DNA from: Adineta ricciae
Taxonomy: Eukaryota > Rotifera > Eurotatoria > Adinetida > Adinetidae
NCBI GenBank assembly: GCA_905250025.1
Contig: CAJNOJ010000215.1
Span: 114,752-178,751 of the forward strand
Length of the DNA stretch: 64,000 nt
Direction: 5' to 3'
The notes beneath the pieces are model-generated. The model was not told the DNA's origin. It ran no database searches and worked only from the letters and a program-made list of their open reading frames with translations. Positions 22,673 to 33,698 of this stretch are shown here, piece after piece. The position numbers and the translations under genes were made by a program. Within the stretch, counting starts at the first letter, position 1. Each line of letters opens with the position of its first letter.

Positions 22673-23980
22673 TTATTTGTCTAAGAAAATTTTCGTGCAA
22701 GTTGATGAGGGTGAATTAGTTTCATGATCTAATTTAGCGATCGTAGTATAATGAAAGTTTTCATCCAGTAGCATCTTTAGATATTTTATACAATGACGAA
22801 GTCCAAAAAGGAAGTTTTCATCGGGTTCACTTTTAGATGATGACGGAAAGACATGGGCGAAATCCACAAGGCGCACATCAGCTTTCACCTCACTGTCTTG
22901 CGCTTTTCCCTCGTAGATTATCAATAGCGAGGAGGCAATAAAAACAAATTCAAATTGTTTGACCATGATCCGTTCAAGGTCATTTAATCGATCGAGTACT
23001 TTGTGGACTATTGCACGAATATTACGTTCGGGGGCACCGAAAAAATGCGCCAGACCATGGAGAACTTCATCTTTTGTCAACGATCGCGAGCATTTCTTAT
23101 CGTGATAAATATACGAGTTATCAGATTGCTGGTAAGATTTCCAGCCGAGTAATTGAAAGCCAATTTCAGCAGCTGGTTCAAATTTTGCTATTTGTCGTTC
23201 GATTTTCTCCGGTGTTGCTTCTTGATCGTAAGTGATTCGGCCAAGTTTGATGTCAATAACACAGGGACATTGGTATGATCGAATGGCATTCTCTAATTCC
23301 AGATAAGTCATGCCACCGAATTCGTATGTTCCTAGTAATTGAGGAAGAAATGGTCGTAATGCACGAAGTTCAGAAGAGGCGTTTGCAGAGAATATATGAG
23401 TGTAGAATTTATGTTCACGTGGACCACGTGGTGGGTTAAGCAATGGTTTGAGAACATTGCCATTTGAACAACGTTGTAATAAACCAAATTTGGTCTTGGA
23501 TCGTCCGTAAAAGTGTCCAGCAACTTGATGTACAAGTGGTTCGGTGCCTGGTGGCAATTGTGGTAAGGTCATCACGTCGTCCGATATCATCTGAAGAAAA
23601 TGGGAGGAGGTGGAACGCACGATTAGCGATGAAGCATTTAACGAAAGCATTTCTTTCTATCGTAAGGAAAACAGAAAAACGTACTGAGGATCTCTACAAG
23701 AATATTTTGAATGAGAATAATTGCCATGCTTGTATTACTTCAAGTTGGATTGGCTAATCTTATTGTCTTTCTTTTCAAAAACGAGTCCGAAAACAAAACA
23801 AAACAAACTTCAACCAGTACAACATTTATCTTCAGGAAAGACAACCTTTGATTAGTGTTAGAAATTAGTTTACAACCCATATCCGATTTCCGAGGCGGAT
23901 ATTAAGTTCTAATTACTGTATAAAAACACTCTTTTCTTCTGGTTAGAATTGTAAACACTTACTGATTTCGCTTCTGCCAT
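22673..23980 (-). CDS. IPMK: Inositol polyphosphate multikinase
   Basis: Kinase that phosphorylates inositol phosphates (IP3 to IP5) and, in many animals, PIP2. The start exon is at 23980 (MAEAKS) and is joined across an intron of about 370 nt to MISDDVMTLPQLPPG in the main exon, which runs to 22673. Motifs appear in family order: QVAGHFYG, NPPRGPREHKFY, the catalytic PCVIDIKLG (PxxxDxKxG), RSLTKDEV, the SSLL motif in IASSLLIIYEGK and the metal-binding VRLVDFAHVFPS, then a GLRHCIKYLKMLL helix. The loop between SSLL and DFAH is short, without the long insertion of the human enzyme. The main exon also opens upstream of the acceptor, but splicing to MAEAKS restores the expected start. Confidence is high. 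Confidence 0.93.
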
Positions 23981-24126
23981 CGCTTCTCCAGTAATGTAGT
24001 TGCTCTTCGTTTAAAAACTAATATCTATTTCTTTATATCTATAAAAACGTTAGAAGAAAATTTTAATCGTAAAATCACCGATTGCAACGAGAACGAAATA
24101 ACAAAAACAAACAAACAACTAAATTA

Positions 24127-25695
24127 TCACAATTCAACAAATCCAATTTCATTATAAGCCTGTAACAAATTCGGATCAAATGATTCCTCATTCGACGACA
24201 ACTCCATACGATCATCTGGCGTTTGTACGAGATTATCCTCGGTTAATAAAAGATTTAACAAATGTTTCGTTTGTTGGCAAATTTCATTCTCTTGCTTCAG
24301 TTTTCGATCATTAAAACCGCTTAAAAACCGTCGGATTTCTTGTTGTCGAGAAGTAGATTGTTTTTGTTTCGCATTGATTTGTTCGAGAATAGCATCGGAT
24401 GAATGACATCGACTTAGATGTCGACAGATCGATGCTTGACAAGTAAATGTCTTTGAACAAGATTTCATTGGACAGGGTAAACGCGAGAGATTCTCATGAT
24501 GAATTCTTGAAAAGAAATCGAAAGATTCTTTTCTATCCCTTCCGTGAAAATACCTACCTGATGTGATGCTGAAGATTCCTCATATAGGAAAATATTCGTC
24601 CACAATTGTCATACTGACAAGTGAACTGTTCTTGATGAATTTTACTATGTCGATGTTGATCAAGTTGAAATAATGAACGAAACATTCGCTGACATAGATC
24701 ACATTGGAATACTACAGTAAAACATGATTTTAATCAACAAAATTCACCTTTGATTTACTTTGCATTCGCTCTACACTATTCAATAATCGATTCATTGTCC
24801 ATTGAACATCGAGTTCACGACGTTCATCTAAATATTAGATAAATGTGTCTTATAATGTCTGTATCATATTCATCCATTGACGGTCTTCAAAGGTGGTCAC
24901 CCGACCCTCTACTAACCGTATAAAACGCGCAAAGGCCAATGGATGATCTAAATCAAATTAGAAAATAGCAACAGGTTTCTTCGCTGCACTATCCTTTTCA
25001 ATCATTCATCATACCTGTATGAATAATTCGATGATGCATCAAACGCTTTATCGATAGGAAGATCTTCGAGCAGTCTATACATCTAAATCATTGGCAAGTT
25101 ACGAATGGAGATCTTCGTAATATGATATACGTACTTGAATTTATCTGGAGATATTGAATTATGTTCTGTGATTAAATGTGATTCTAATGATTCAACAAAT
25201 TCCGAACAGTAAAAACACTAGAAAAATAAATGTGATTGGTTTTCGGCATAAATCGCCTTTTTTCTTTACTCGAACGGGATTTGGTTTGGTTGTCGCATGG
25301 GCGATTCTAACATGTCTATCAAGGTTCTGTTTATTAGCAAACACTTTCGCGCAATCACCGATAGCACAAGTAAATCTGAATCGTTAATAAGAACGATACA
25401 AAGATATCACAAGATAGAATGACATACTTCTTTCTTCTCGTATTTGCTTTTTGATGAACATTACGATAATGACGATTCACATGATCTTGATTGGAATATG
25501 GTTTACCACATTCAGAACATTCAAAGGAGAACTACTCGACAAAAAAAAAGATAATCTTGTGATTGTCTTTCAACTAGTTATCTCGGTTACCTTTTTCTCA
25601 TGATGAAAAGCGATGTGATATTGAAGTTTACTTGGTCTTGCAAATGATTTATTACATATCAAACATAGATGAGATTTAGCATCGCATTGCTTCAT
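24127..25695 (-). CDS. C2H2 zinc-finger protein with at least eight fingers
   Basis: Several short exons encode a probable nucleic-acid-binding protein. In order the fingers include HLCLICNKSFARPSKLQYH, FECSECGKPYSNQDHVNRH, CAIGDCAKVFANKQNLDRH, YCSEFVESLESHLITEH, CIDCSKIFLSIKRLMHH, CDLCQRMFRSLFQLDQH, CQYDNCGRIFSYMRNLQHH and CPMKSCSKTFTCQASICRH. Fingers 3, 7 and 8 have four residues between the cysteines. Linkers are not of the TGEKP type. A non-finger region (HPLAFARFIRLVEGRVTTFE) separates fingers 5 and 6. The C-terminus is acidic and finger-free. I cannot assign an ortholog. The ATG at 25695 is possible, but an exon near 25902-25940 may precede it, so the start is uncertain. Confidence 0.8.
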
Positions 25696-26076
25696 TGATT
25701 GTTGAATGTAAAGAGAAAAATAACATTATAGTATACAAGACAAGATTCTCTATAGATCGGTTTCGTTTACTAGATCAAATCGACCAATGAGAATCAATTG
25801 GCGCTAGTAGTACTAATTCATTTTTAAAAACATAAATAATCTGAAATTGACGAAAGAATCGAGCGATATCAGTCGAATAAAACAAAACATTGACTTACTT
25901 TTTCCAATATCAATGCTTTTCGAGTATGCTTCTCATGTTACTATATATAAACACATTTCCTTGACGGAGGTTTTGGTTATGTCAAATGGTTGACTCGTCA
26001 GAAACATCTATCCAATATTCACTACTCAAGATTTGAATAGAAAGTACACATTCATATCGATTAATAATAAACAAAT
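25696..26076. promoter_or_regulatory. Divergent intergenic region, zinc-finger gene and TMEM33
   Basis: About 380 bp between a minus-strand and a plus-strand gene, so it must supply at least one promoter. It may also contain a first exon of the zinc-finger gene (about 25902-25940). No clear TATA element. Confidence 0.35.
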
Positions 26077-26907
26077 ATGGTTCTTGTTGAAGACGTTACA
26101 TCCAATGCATCATCAAATGCAAATTCTAATAATGATAGTACATCTACTTCAACTTCTCCACCTCCGAGAAGTACAACTCAAACTCCTCCACGTTCAACAC
26201 CGTCATCTCCATCGCTGATCAATGTTTTATTAGAACGAAAAACTGATGCAGTCTTATTATTATCACGTTTAGCAACAATATTCTTTACACTAATGTATAT
26301 CTTACCATTTGCTCGTACAAATGCAGACGCAAATGTTTATTATACGAAAGCGTTGCTTGCCTCGGCTGTCACATCAGCCTTACGCTTACGACAACGAATT
26401 CCAGGATTTCAATTATCACGTGAATTCTTCGCTAATGTAATCCGTGAAGACAGTGCACATTATTTAATGTATTCATTTCTATTTCTGAGTGGCTCATCGA
26501 TGACAATCGTGCTCATACCTATTTCAACGTACGCTATCTTGCATTCATGTTCATTTTTAGCACAAATTTTAACAAGTTATCCGTTCATTAAGTCTAAACT
26601 TGATCGCATAACAGAAAATCATGCAAATTTACTTCGTTTTGTTGCATTAAATGAAATTATTCTTATGCCATTATTGATTCTCTCGATTTTTGTTGCACGT
26701 TCAAATTTCTTATTAATCTTTATGTATTATCGATTTTTAACATTACGTTACGCATCACATCGCAATCCATACACGCGTACATTATTTTACGAACTTCGTC
26801 AAACTGTTGAGCATTTATGCAGTCGGCCCAATTGCCCACCATTTATCGCTCGACTTTGTTATAATGCTATAGCTTTCGTCAATCGTCTAGCACCAGTCGT
26901 AAATTAG
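26077..26907 (+). CDS. TMEM33: TMEM33 / Krueppel homolog 2, ER membrane protein
   Basis: A single exon of 276 codons, unusual in this intron-rich window. Endoplasmic-reticulum multi-pass protein that in other animals regulates reticulons and the unfolded-protein response. The N-terminal 50 residues are Ser/Thr/Pro/Asn-rich and not conserved. From about residue 55 the family sequence starts: DAVLLLSRLATIFFTLMYILP, KALLASAVTSALRLRQRIP, FQLSREFFANVIREDSAHYL, LRFVALNEIILMPLLIL, MYYRFLTLRYASHRNPYTRT, and a C-terminal PFIARLCYNAIAFVNRLAP. Three to four membrane segments are evident. It is full length relative to the vertebrate protein. Confidence 0.95.
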   Translation: MVLVEDVTSNASSNANSNNDSTSTSTSPPPRSTTQTPPRSTPSSPSLINVLLERKTDAVLLLSRLATIFFTLMYILPFARTNADANVYYTKALLASAVTSALRLRQRIPGFQLSREFFANVIREDSAHYLMYSFLFLSGSSMTIVLIPISTYAILHSCSFLAQILTSYPFIKSKLDRITENHANLLRFVALNEIILMPLLILSIFVARSNFLLIFMYYRFLTLRYASHRNPYTRTLFYELRQTVEHLCSRPNCPPFIARLCYNAIAFVNRLAPVVN

Positions 26908-27197
26908 AACACAAGAGCACATCAACTAAAAGAATGAAATATCGAGCGAGTCAGATTATAGAAACAATATCAAATCACTAAGCAAAATGAACGAACGGGC
27001 GAACATTGTATCCTTCAATTTTCTCTTTGATCGATGTTAACTGTTGTTCTTGTTATAGTTCTTTTTCTCTTTTTGTTAGTGTCATGAATATTTACATTAC
27101 TCCTGCTTTCAACGTTTTCCTATCAGCAGATTTTGTCAGTTTCTTCTTCTCTATTCTAGATAATGTGATGCTCGTGCTTGCCACTGGTTATCACTGA

Positions 27198-30100
27198 ATG
27201 GCCGCTATCACTCGCGCGTCTTTTACCGACGACGATTCGATTGGCGAACATTCACCTTTAGAAATGGTTCGCATGGATGCATCGAAAGGCAAACTTTCAC
27301 TTACTCAACATGATCCCGACGATCATATCATGTTGGATGATTCAGGTGGAACATTAGGTGGAAGTGGCTATACTCAAAATGATTTTCTGTTAAATTCAAG
27401 TACGGGTCTCATTGAAGGAATCAATCGTGAATACGAAATTCCAAATCTATTCACGTATAAAAAGGTAAAATGATCATTCGTTTGTTCTATTCAACAAAAA
27501 TCGTTGTTTGTTTTTGTGTAGATTGAAGCATTGCTCGAAACAATGCAAGATGAAAATTCTGGTCTGCCGATAAAATCTGTTAAAAGTTTTATGTCGAAGA
27601 TTCCGAGTGTATTCACCGGTGGTGATTTAATTCAATGGATTTTAAAAACACTCGATGTTGATGATACAGGTATGAACATATCCACGACTTGTTAGGGAAG
27701 AAAAACAAGCTAGACATTACCATTTTAGCTGAAGCACTTCATCTCGCTAATCTGATGTCATCTTATGGCTATGTAAGACTCTTATCGACTTTTTTTCCCT
27801 AAATTAAAACTCATCTTTCTCCATCATAGATTTTACCCATCGAGGATCATGTTTTGACGATAAAAAATGATGGAACATTCTATCGTTTTCAGGTATATCT
27901 GACGTTCTCTCTTCGGTTCTTGAATGAGAAAATAAACCAATGTGTTCTTTTTCAGACACCATACTTTTGGCCATCGAATCACGGCGAACCCGATAACATT
28001 GATTACGGTAATACTCATTCGTCTTTTGATAATTGTTGATTTCCTTACCTATCATTTCTTTTCTGCATAATTAGAAACGACTGAGTTAATTGAAACGAGG
28101 TAGAATATTTTGCTGCTAAAACTAATCCCTAACATTCACTATTAACTCATTTTCTCTGTTTCGCTCTCGTTTCTCATCTGATTAGCTCTGCTACACATCG
28201 CTGTTCTTTTTTTCTTCTTAGCTGTTTATTTGTGTAAACGAACAATGCAAAATAAGACTCGCTTGGAATTAGCTGATTACGAAGCGGAAAACTTGGCTCG
28301 ATTACAGAAACTTTTTGCCAGAAAATGGGAATTTATTTACATGCAAGCTGAAGCACAAATCAAGTAAGAGATTGTTTTCCGTGTACTGAATACTCTCTAC
28401 GGCATGTCTGTAATTAGAGTGGATAAAAAACGTGATAAAGTCGAACGAAATGTTCTCGATTCGCAAGAACGAGCTTTTTGGGATGTTTATCGTCCTGCAC
28501 CTGGTTGTTTCAACATGAGCGAGCAAGATATCAAAAAATTAATGCGACGTAAAGCACCGGTTCTCTCGTCACATGCATTATCAAGTAATCTAAGGAAAAC
28601 ATCGTCGACATCTGCATCGAACACTGGACCCGCATCAGCCTTAGCATTCGCTGCCAACAAGAACCTTATGACAATGACTGTCGGATTATTGTCGGCAGGA
28701 CCTCCATCAGCAAATCAAGATCCATACTCGTCATTGAATCGAATAGGAATGTTGCGTGAATGCGATGAAACTGCACTGATTGAGCAGTTATGTCATGAAA
28801 TCGAATTCCTCAAACATCGTCTGGACCGAAGATGTTTGAAAACGTCGAAAGTCTGCGAAAGTTATGTGTCTTATTTCGAACAGTATGCAGAATTTGATCC
28901 ATTCCTAACACCTTGCGAGCCATCCAATCCTTGTAAGTACTCCTTTTTCATCTCTTATTCATTGATAAGACGAATGTATTTTTATAACCTTATAATTAAA
29001 ATTCTCCTGACTTTTTCTTATCAAAAAAAAAACATTTCTCGTACGAATACTCCAGAAATGCGATCAGACTCACGTAACATGATCTTTGAGTTACGTCAAT
29101 CATTAGTTACACTGAAAAGTTTTCATTTACAGAAAATCAATTTCTATTGTAGGGATAACTGATTCAACTGACTTGTGGGAATTGGAAAAGATGGGCAATG
29201 CAAAAGAGCTTTCGTCACGGCGTGTTAAACGATGGGGATTCTCAATCAACGAATTACTGAAAGATCCAATCGGTCGCGATCATTTCTGGAGATTTCTTGA
29301 CAAAGAATATTCCAGTGAAAATTTAAGATTCTATGAAGCCTGTATCCAGCTTCGATGTCATACACCACAGCAAGATGTTCATAATCGAGTGCATGAAATT
29401 TATAACGAATTTCTCTCCCCAGGTAGATTGAAATCTTTTGCATGAACGGAGTTTAATTTCGTCTTAAGGTGCTTATTATTCGATTAATATTGATCAACGT
29501 GTGATGAATCTAACGAAAAATAATATGACACATTCTCCTAGCCGTTACACATTCGATGAAGCTCAGGTTTGCTTTTAAATCTTATGAAGATTTTCCTTGA
29601 AATTTGTCTGTCTAATGTTTTTATAGGATCATATTTTCAACCTAATGAATCGTGATACATACGCTCGATTCTTACGATCCGAAGCTTATAAAGAATTACT
29701 CTTAGGTGGAAAGAAAAAGGTAAGTCATGAATTCGACGTGAGAAAAAAGACTTGATTTAATTCTCATTCTTCCAACTAAAAAACTTCAATGCATTCCAAT
29801 CATACTCTCTACGTTGTTTTTCCACATGCCTTTTATTGACAACTATGCATAAGACTGCACACACATACATACAACCATATCAAAACTAAAAGAATGGTTG
29901 TACTGATGGTAGTAATAGTTATGTGAATATCATCTCAAAGTTCCCCTCTCCCTTTTCTACTTCTATTCATTCTCAACATCATCATCATCTTCTTCTTCTT
30001 TGTTTGTTGTCGTTGTTGTTTTGTTTTTAGTTATCCAAAAAATATTAATGTAAAAAAAAACACATTGCGCGCAGATATCAGTAATAAACTATTCACGATT

Positions 30101-30657
30101 ATATCCACATATATATATATACATATACACATATATTTACTCTCTATCTCTCATTCATTTTACTCTGCCTGCATCAACCTTGTTTTTCTTTCCTATTGGC
30201 ACATTCTTACACTAGATCATTTAATTTTTCGCATAAATGAAATCATTTCATAAATAATAAACTAACCATGTTTGTTTGTATGATGTCTTCAACCTTTAAT
30301 TATCTCTCTCATTATTACACATATCTAGTCTATTCATTTGCTTGAATGATAAATTACTGCTTGATTTGATTTTTTCATACAATTGATCGTTTTCCTATTG
30401 CCTCTTGTCCTATTGTCTGCTTTCCTTATTTCAATTATTTACTTTATCTTTATCTAGTTATCACTTATATTTAAACATTTTCATTTTCACGACAAAACAG
30501 AACGATTCTAATCTTGTTCTTTTTTTAGCCACCATCATTAAAATCGGGCCGACTTTCCATTGTCGTACGAACTCCATTAGAAACTCTGTCGATGGGTGGT
30601 AGTAGCAGTATTAGCGGAATCAATGAAAGACATTTATTAAGTGGCGGCTCCCGTTAA
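27198..30657 (+). CDS. RGS7: R7-family regulator of G-protein signalling (RGS7/RGS6, EGL-10 type)
   Basis: GTPase-activating protein for Gi/o alpha subunits that works with G-beta-5 through its GGL domain. About nine exons. Domains in order: DEP ([50 protein letters not shown]), DHEX ([55 protein letters not shown]), GGL ([33 protein letters not shown]) and RGS ([67 protein letters not shown]). Sequence is very close to vertebrate RGS7 in DHEX. The last intron (about 29720-30529) is roughly 810 nt. A 25-nt exon-like segment lies in the intron at 28008-28221 and would shift the frame. The stop TAA is at 30655-30657. Confidence 0.95.
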
Positions 30658-31324
30658 GAAAAAAATTCAAAGTTTTCTTTTATCAAAATCTAGTCACAAA
30701 TCCATTATGTTTTCTATATTTTATGTATTTGTACGTGTGTGTGTAATTTGCTCTTATCGCATATCTCCTACCTGTGTATATTCATTAGTTGATTGTCATA
30801 CGTTTTAGTTCATCATTGATAAAGAATATATTCTTGCATAGTGATATGCAAGATCGATGATCCAGCTGCTCGTTCTGTTCGATTATGACACAATTTCATA
30901 CACCGGATGAAGCTGTGTGCGAAAAGGCTTGTTTCACGCCTAATCAGCATCACATCAATTTTCAACGAAAAGACAAACGCAGAAGAAAATCTATGCGATT
31001 GTCAATGTATTTATCAGAATATTCGGATAGTAGTGAATGAGAAAAAATCTGCTCACTAGTAGAACAAATTTCCCAACAGCACGCAGCTTGCACTATGTAT
31101 GGTCATCACTTAAATGTGAATCAAAACGATTAGATATTCCTTTTCTCTCACTCAATTATCCGTTGATAACGAAAAGTGTGTAATCACTTTCTCCCTTTCT
31201 CTCTCTCTCTCTCTCTCTCTTTCTTCTCCTTCATTGATATTGATAAACGAGAGGAAAAAAGAAGTCATTTCCAGGAAGATTAACAAACTGATTACTTGAA
31301 TATCTTCATACAAGCAAAGACAAA
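30658..31324. other. 3' flank of RGS gene with CT microsatellite
   Basis: Probable RGS 3' UTR followed by the 5' flank of the orphan gene at 31325. A CT run lies at 31199-31220. No coding exon is supported. Confidence 0.45.
31199..31220. repeat. (CT)n microsatellite
   Basis: Eleven uninterrupted CT units about 100 bp upstream of the orphan ORF at 31325. Confidence 0.9.
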
Positions 31325-31555
31325 ATGTTATTTCAAACAAGCACACCGAAAAAACGAACTTTAACGCCATTACCTCGTTCATCAACACCCAAGACTTGCT
31401 CTAATCTTATCAAAAATAATTATCAACCAGATATTGTCGGTGACAAATCATATCGACCAATGATCAAACTCGATTCACTTCTCTACCGACCTAAAGCCGA
31501 ATCGCATCATCATCATCATCATCGACAACATCACAAACAATCATGGGACATTTAG
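31325..31555 (+). CDS. Hypothetical short basic protein with histidine tract (orphan 1)
   Basis: A single-exon frame of 76 codons in which I recognise no family. It is basic and Ser/Thr/Pro-rich at the start (TSTPKKRTLTPLPRSSTPK) and contains six consecutive histidines near the end (AESHHHHHHRQHHKQSW). No signal peptide or membrane segment. An ATTTTAG-type, AT-rich 3' flank with AATAAA follows at about 31612. A second small gene 550 bp downstream on the same strand shares the TSTPKR-like element and a His-rich segment, which suggests a tandem pair. Coding status is plausible but rests mainly on this resemblance. Confidence 0.4.
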   Translation: MLFQTSTPKKRTLTPLPRSSTPKTCSNLIKNNYQPDIVGDKSYRPMIKLDSLLYRPKAESHHHHHHRQHHKQSWDI

Positions 31556-32106
31556 AAACTCGATGATTCATCTTTTATTTTTGTTCGATTGTATTTTAGA
31601 ACAGATCTCCTTAATAAATTTCTCTTCACGCATATTAACACCTTTATATATACCGTATAATTAATTACTGTCTGCTCAATGTTTTGTCTTTATTTGAACG
31701 TATCGGATACGGCACGTGTCCTTGTTTTGCTTTACAATTCACACCTTTCATTCAAATATGACATCATAAAACCAGAATAAAACCTTATCTTTAGTAGATT
31801 TTCAATAAAATAATTCGATTCTTTGGATGAAAGTCGTGGTCAAAGAGATGAGAAAATCATTCAAGTACTTTCAGTTGAGTTCAATATCATAATTAATTTC
31901 TTTATTTGTTTTATTTTCATTTTTATCCTATCTGCCACCGTTTAACAATTACTTGTGAATGTTTACTCGATAAGGAAGTCAATTTGCTCTTTCTTTCTTC
32001 TCTCCAATTAGTGTTCACATAGACAATATGAGCATTGTTTTTGCTCTCTTTATAAATACACACTCACTTCTCTTTTCAATATATTATCATAACATTAAAC
32101 AAGAAA
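31556..32106. other. Intergenic region between two orphan genes
   Basis: AT-rich spacer. It holds a TATA-box candidate at 32051 for the downstream gene. No exon is seen. Confidence 0.45.
32051..32058 (+). promoter_or_regulatory. TATA-box candidate upstream of orphan 2
   Basis: TATAAATA lies 56 bp before the ATG at 32107, a spacing compatible with a TATA-driven start and a short 5' UTR. Confidence 0.45.
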
Positions 32107-32475
32107 ATGACAAACGACGGATCTTCATTACTTCCAAGTCTTGATTCATTTCAAATTCATATACCATTAACATCAACACCTAAACGAATGAGCAAATCAT
32201 CGAATTGTCAGCCATTATCTTCAACTTTATCAAAGTCAAACATATCCTATAAACAATTCGAATTATCCATTTCAGCAATTACATCAAATCAAAAGTCGCC
32301 AGCAGTAACATACGAAAAACAAACTCGGATACATCATCATCGACGAAGTCACGTTCATCCATCAACAATTATCAAACGTATTGAATTGAAATATTTATTA
32401 TATTCGTCAAGAGCAATGAAACACAACAAACAACGACAATACCTCGATGCGGATATGAAAATTTATGTTGTATAG
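32107..32475 (+). CDS. Hypothetical basic Ser/Thr-rich protein with His-rich segment (orphan 2)
   Basis: A single-exon frame of 122 codons, unrecognised. The N-terminal half is Ser/Thr-rich (HIPLTSTPKRMSKSSNCQP). The C-terminal half is strongly basic with IHHHRRSHVHPS and IIKRIELKYLLYSSRAMKHN. No signal peptide, no membrane helix and one cysteine. A TATA-like box precedes it and AATAAA follows at about 32560. Its resemblance to the orphan at 31325 (STPK-R motif, then a His-rich run near the C-terminus) suggests an old tandem duplication. Function is unknown; a histidine-rich metal-binding or nucleic-acid-binding role would be speculation. Confidence 0.5.
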   Translation: MTNDGSSLLPSLDSFQIHIPLTSTPKRMSKSSNCQPLSSTLSKSNISYKQFELSISAITSNQKSPAVTYEKQTRIHHHRRSHVHPSTIIKRIELKYLLYSSRAMKHNKQRQYLDADMKIYVV

Positions 32476-32823
32476 ACATTTTTCGAGCACGAGGAATTTT
32501 TATTTATTAAATTTCGTTTTGTTCTTGTCGAATAGAGTGTATGCAAATATTTTCGTAATAAACCATTTCATTCTGCAAACAAAATACTGTATTGTCTGGT
32601 ATGGATATACTATTTTTGATCCACTTCGTCATTAGTTTTGATAGATCGCATTTCACTCGACGGTCTTATCTAAAAAGCTTAGTTTGATCAATGTATCATA
32701 TTTTTTTGTTTCAAAAGCAAAAAGAATCGATCTTATAAGCTAGTGCTTAGTATATATAAGTGAAATACGAAGTAAAAAACGCATTGGTTTTTCTTCACAA
32801 AAGCAAAGTTTTCTTGACAAGTA
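32476..32823. other. Intergenic region with TATA-like element
   Basis: Spacer between orphan 2 and the CUB-LDLa gene. A TATATATAAG element lies at 32751. No coding sequence. Confidence 0.45.
32751..32760 (+). promoter_or_regulatory. TATA-box candidate for the CUB-LDLa gene
   Basis: TATATATAAG lies 64 bp before the ATG at 32824. The position is consistent with a core promoter. Confidence 0.45.
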
Positions 32824-33572
32824 ATGATGAATATGATTTCAAGTTTCCTCGCATTGCTTTTATTCGTTAACATCAGCATTCTAAACGCTGCCGATAAAAG
32901 TGAGACTAGTTCTTTGAAAAACTTGCTCTTTTCTCCATGACAAATCTAGTTCTGATGGATAAAATCTGCGGTAGTGATGCCATTGTTCTCGATGGTAACA
33001 TTAAGCCTGGTTTAACATTTCAATTGTCCAATATCAATAAGTTTCAACCAAATTTCAGTTGTTCAATCAAATTTCGTACAGCTCAGCCAACACAACGATT
33101 GGTGATTGTCGTTGAACAAATGAATATTGCTGATTGTCCAGGTGATACATTGCAGATTCTTGATGGTTCGACATTGCTCAATAAAGATGTTAAACAACAG
33201 TGTGGTGCACCTGCAACATTTACATTCACCGTATGATATTCAGTATGAACTATTATTAAGTTCAATATAATGTTTTAGACCGCAAATACATTAGCAACGT
33301 TTACGTTCAAAACTGGTAAAACAACGAAAACAGCCAGTTTTCAAGTTGCTATTGCCCTTCATTTTACTAGTAAAACATCTGTGATAAAGTTTGATTCATC
33401 AATCGATCTGTTTTTGTTTGCTTTTCTAGCCATTCCTGGATGTCCTCAAAGTCTGAACGTTTTTCTCTGCAAAAACAAAAACTGTATTTCGAAATCACTT
33501 GCATGCAATAAACACAATCATTGTGGTGATAATACTGACGAATTGAATTGCAGTATCATCGGCAAAAAATAA
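32824..33572 (+). CDS. Secreted CUB and LDL-receptor class A domain protein
   Basis: Four exons. The start at 32824 (alternative Met codons follow) gives a signal peptide, MMNMISSFLALLLFVNISIL, cleaved near LNAADK. A CUB-like beta domain follows with cysteines in KICGSDAIVLDG, FSCSIKFRTA, IADCPGDTLQILDGS and KQQCGAPATFTF. At the C-terminus is a single LDLa module: CPQSLNVFLCKNKNC, CNKHNHCGDNTDELNC, which retains the calcium-binding CGDNTDE signature. The protein ends at TAA 33570-33572 with no membrane segment, so it is probably secreted. It is about 200 residues, much shorter than most CUB/LDLa receptors. The ligand is unknown. The first intron follows the signal peptide. Confidence 0.8.
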
Positions 33573-33698
33573 GAATATAACAAACATCTTTAATTAATTA
33601 TAAAAAATAACTGACATATTATATTTAAAAACGAAAAAAATAAACAAATAAAGATGTAAAACAGCTTTCTATAACAATAGAAGATATTATTCCGATCA

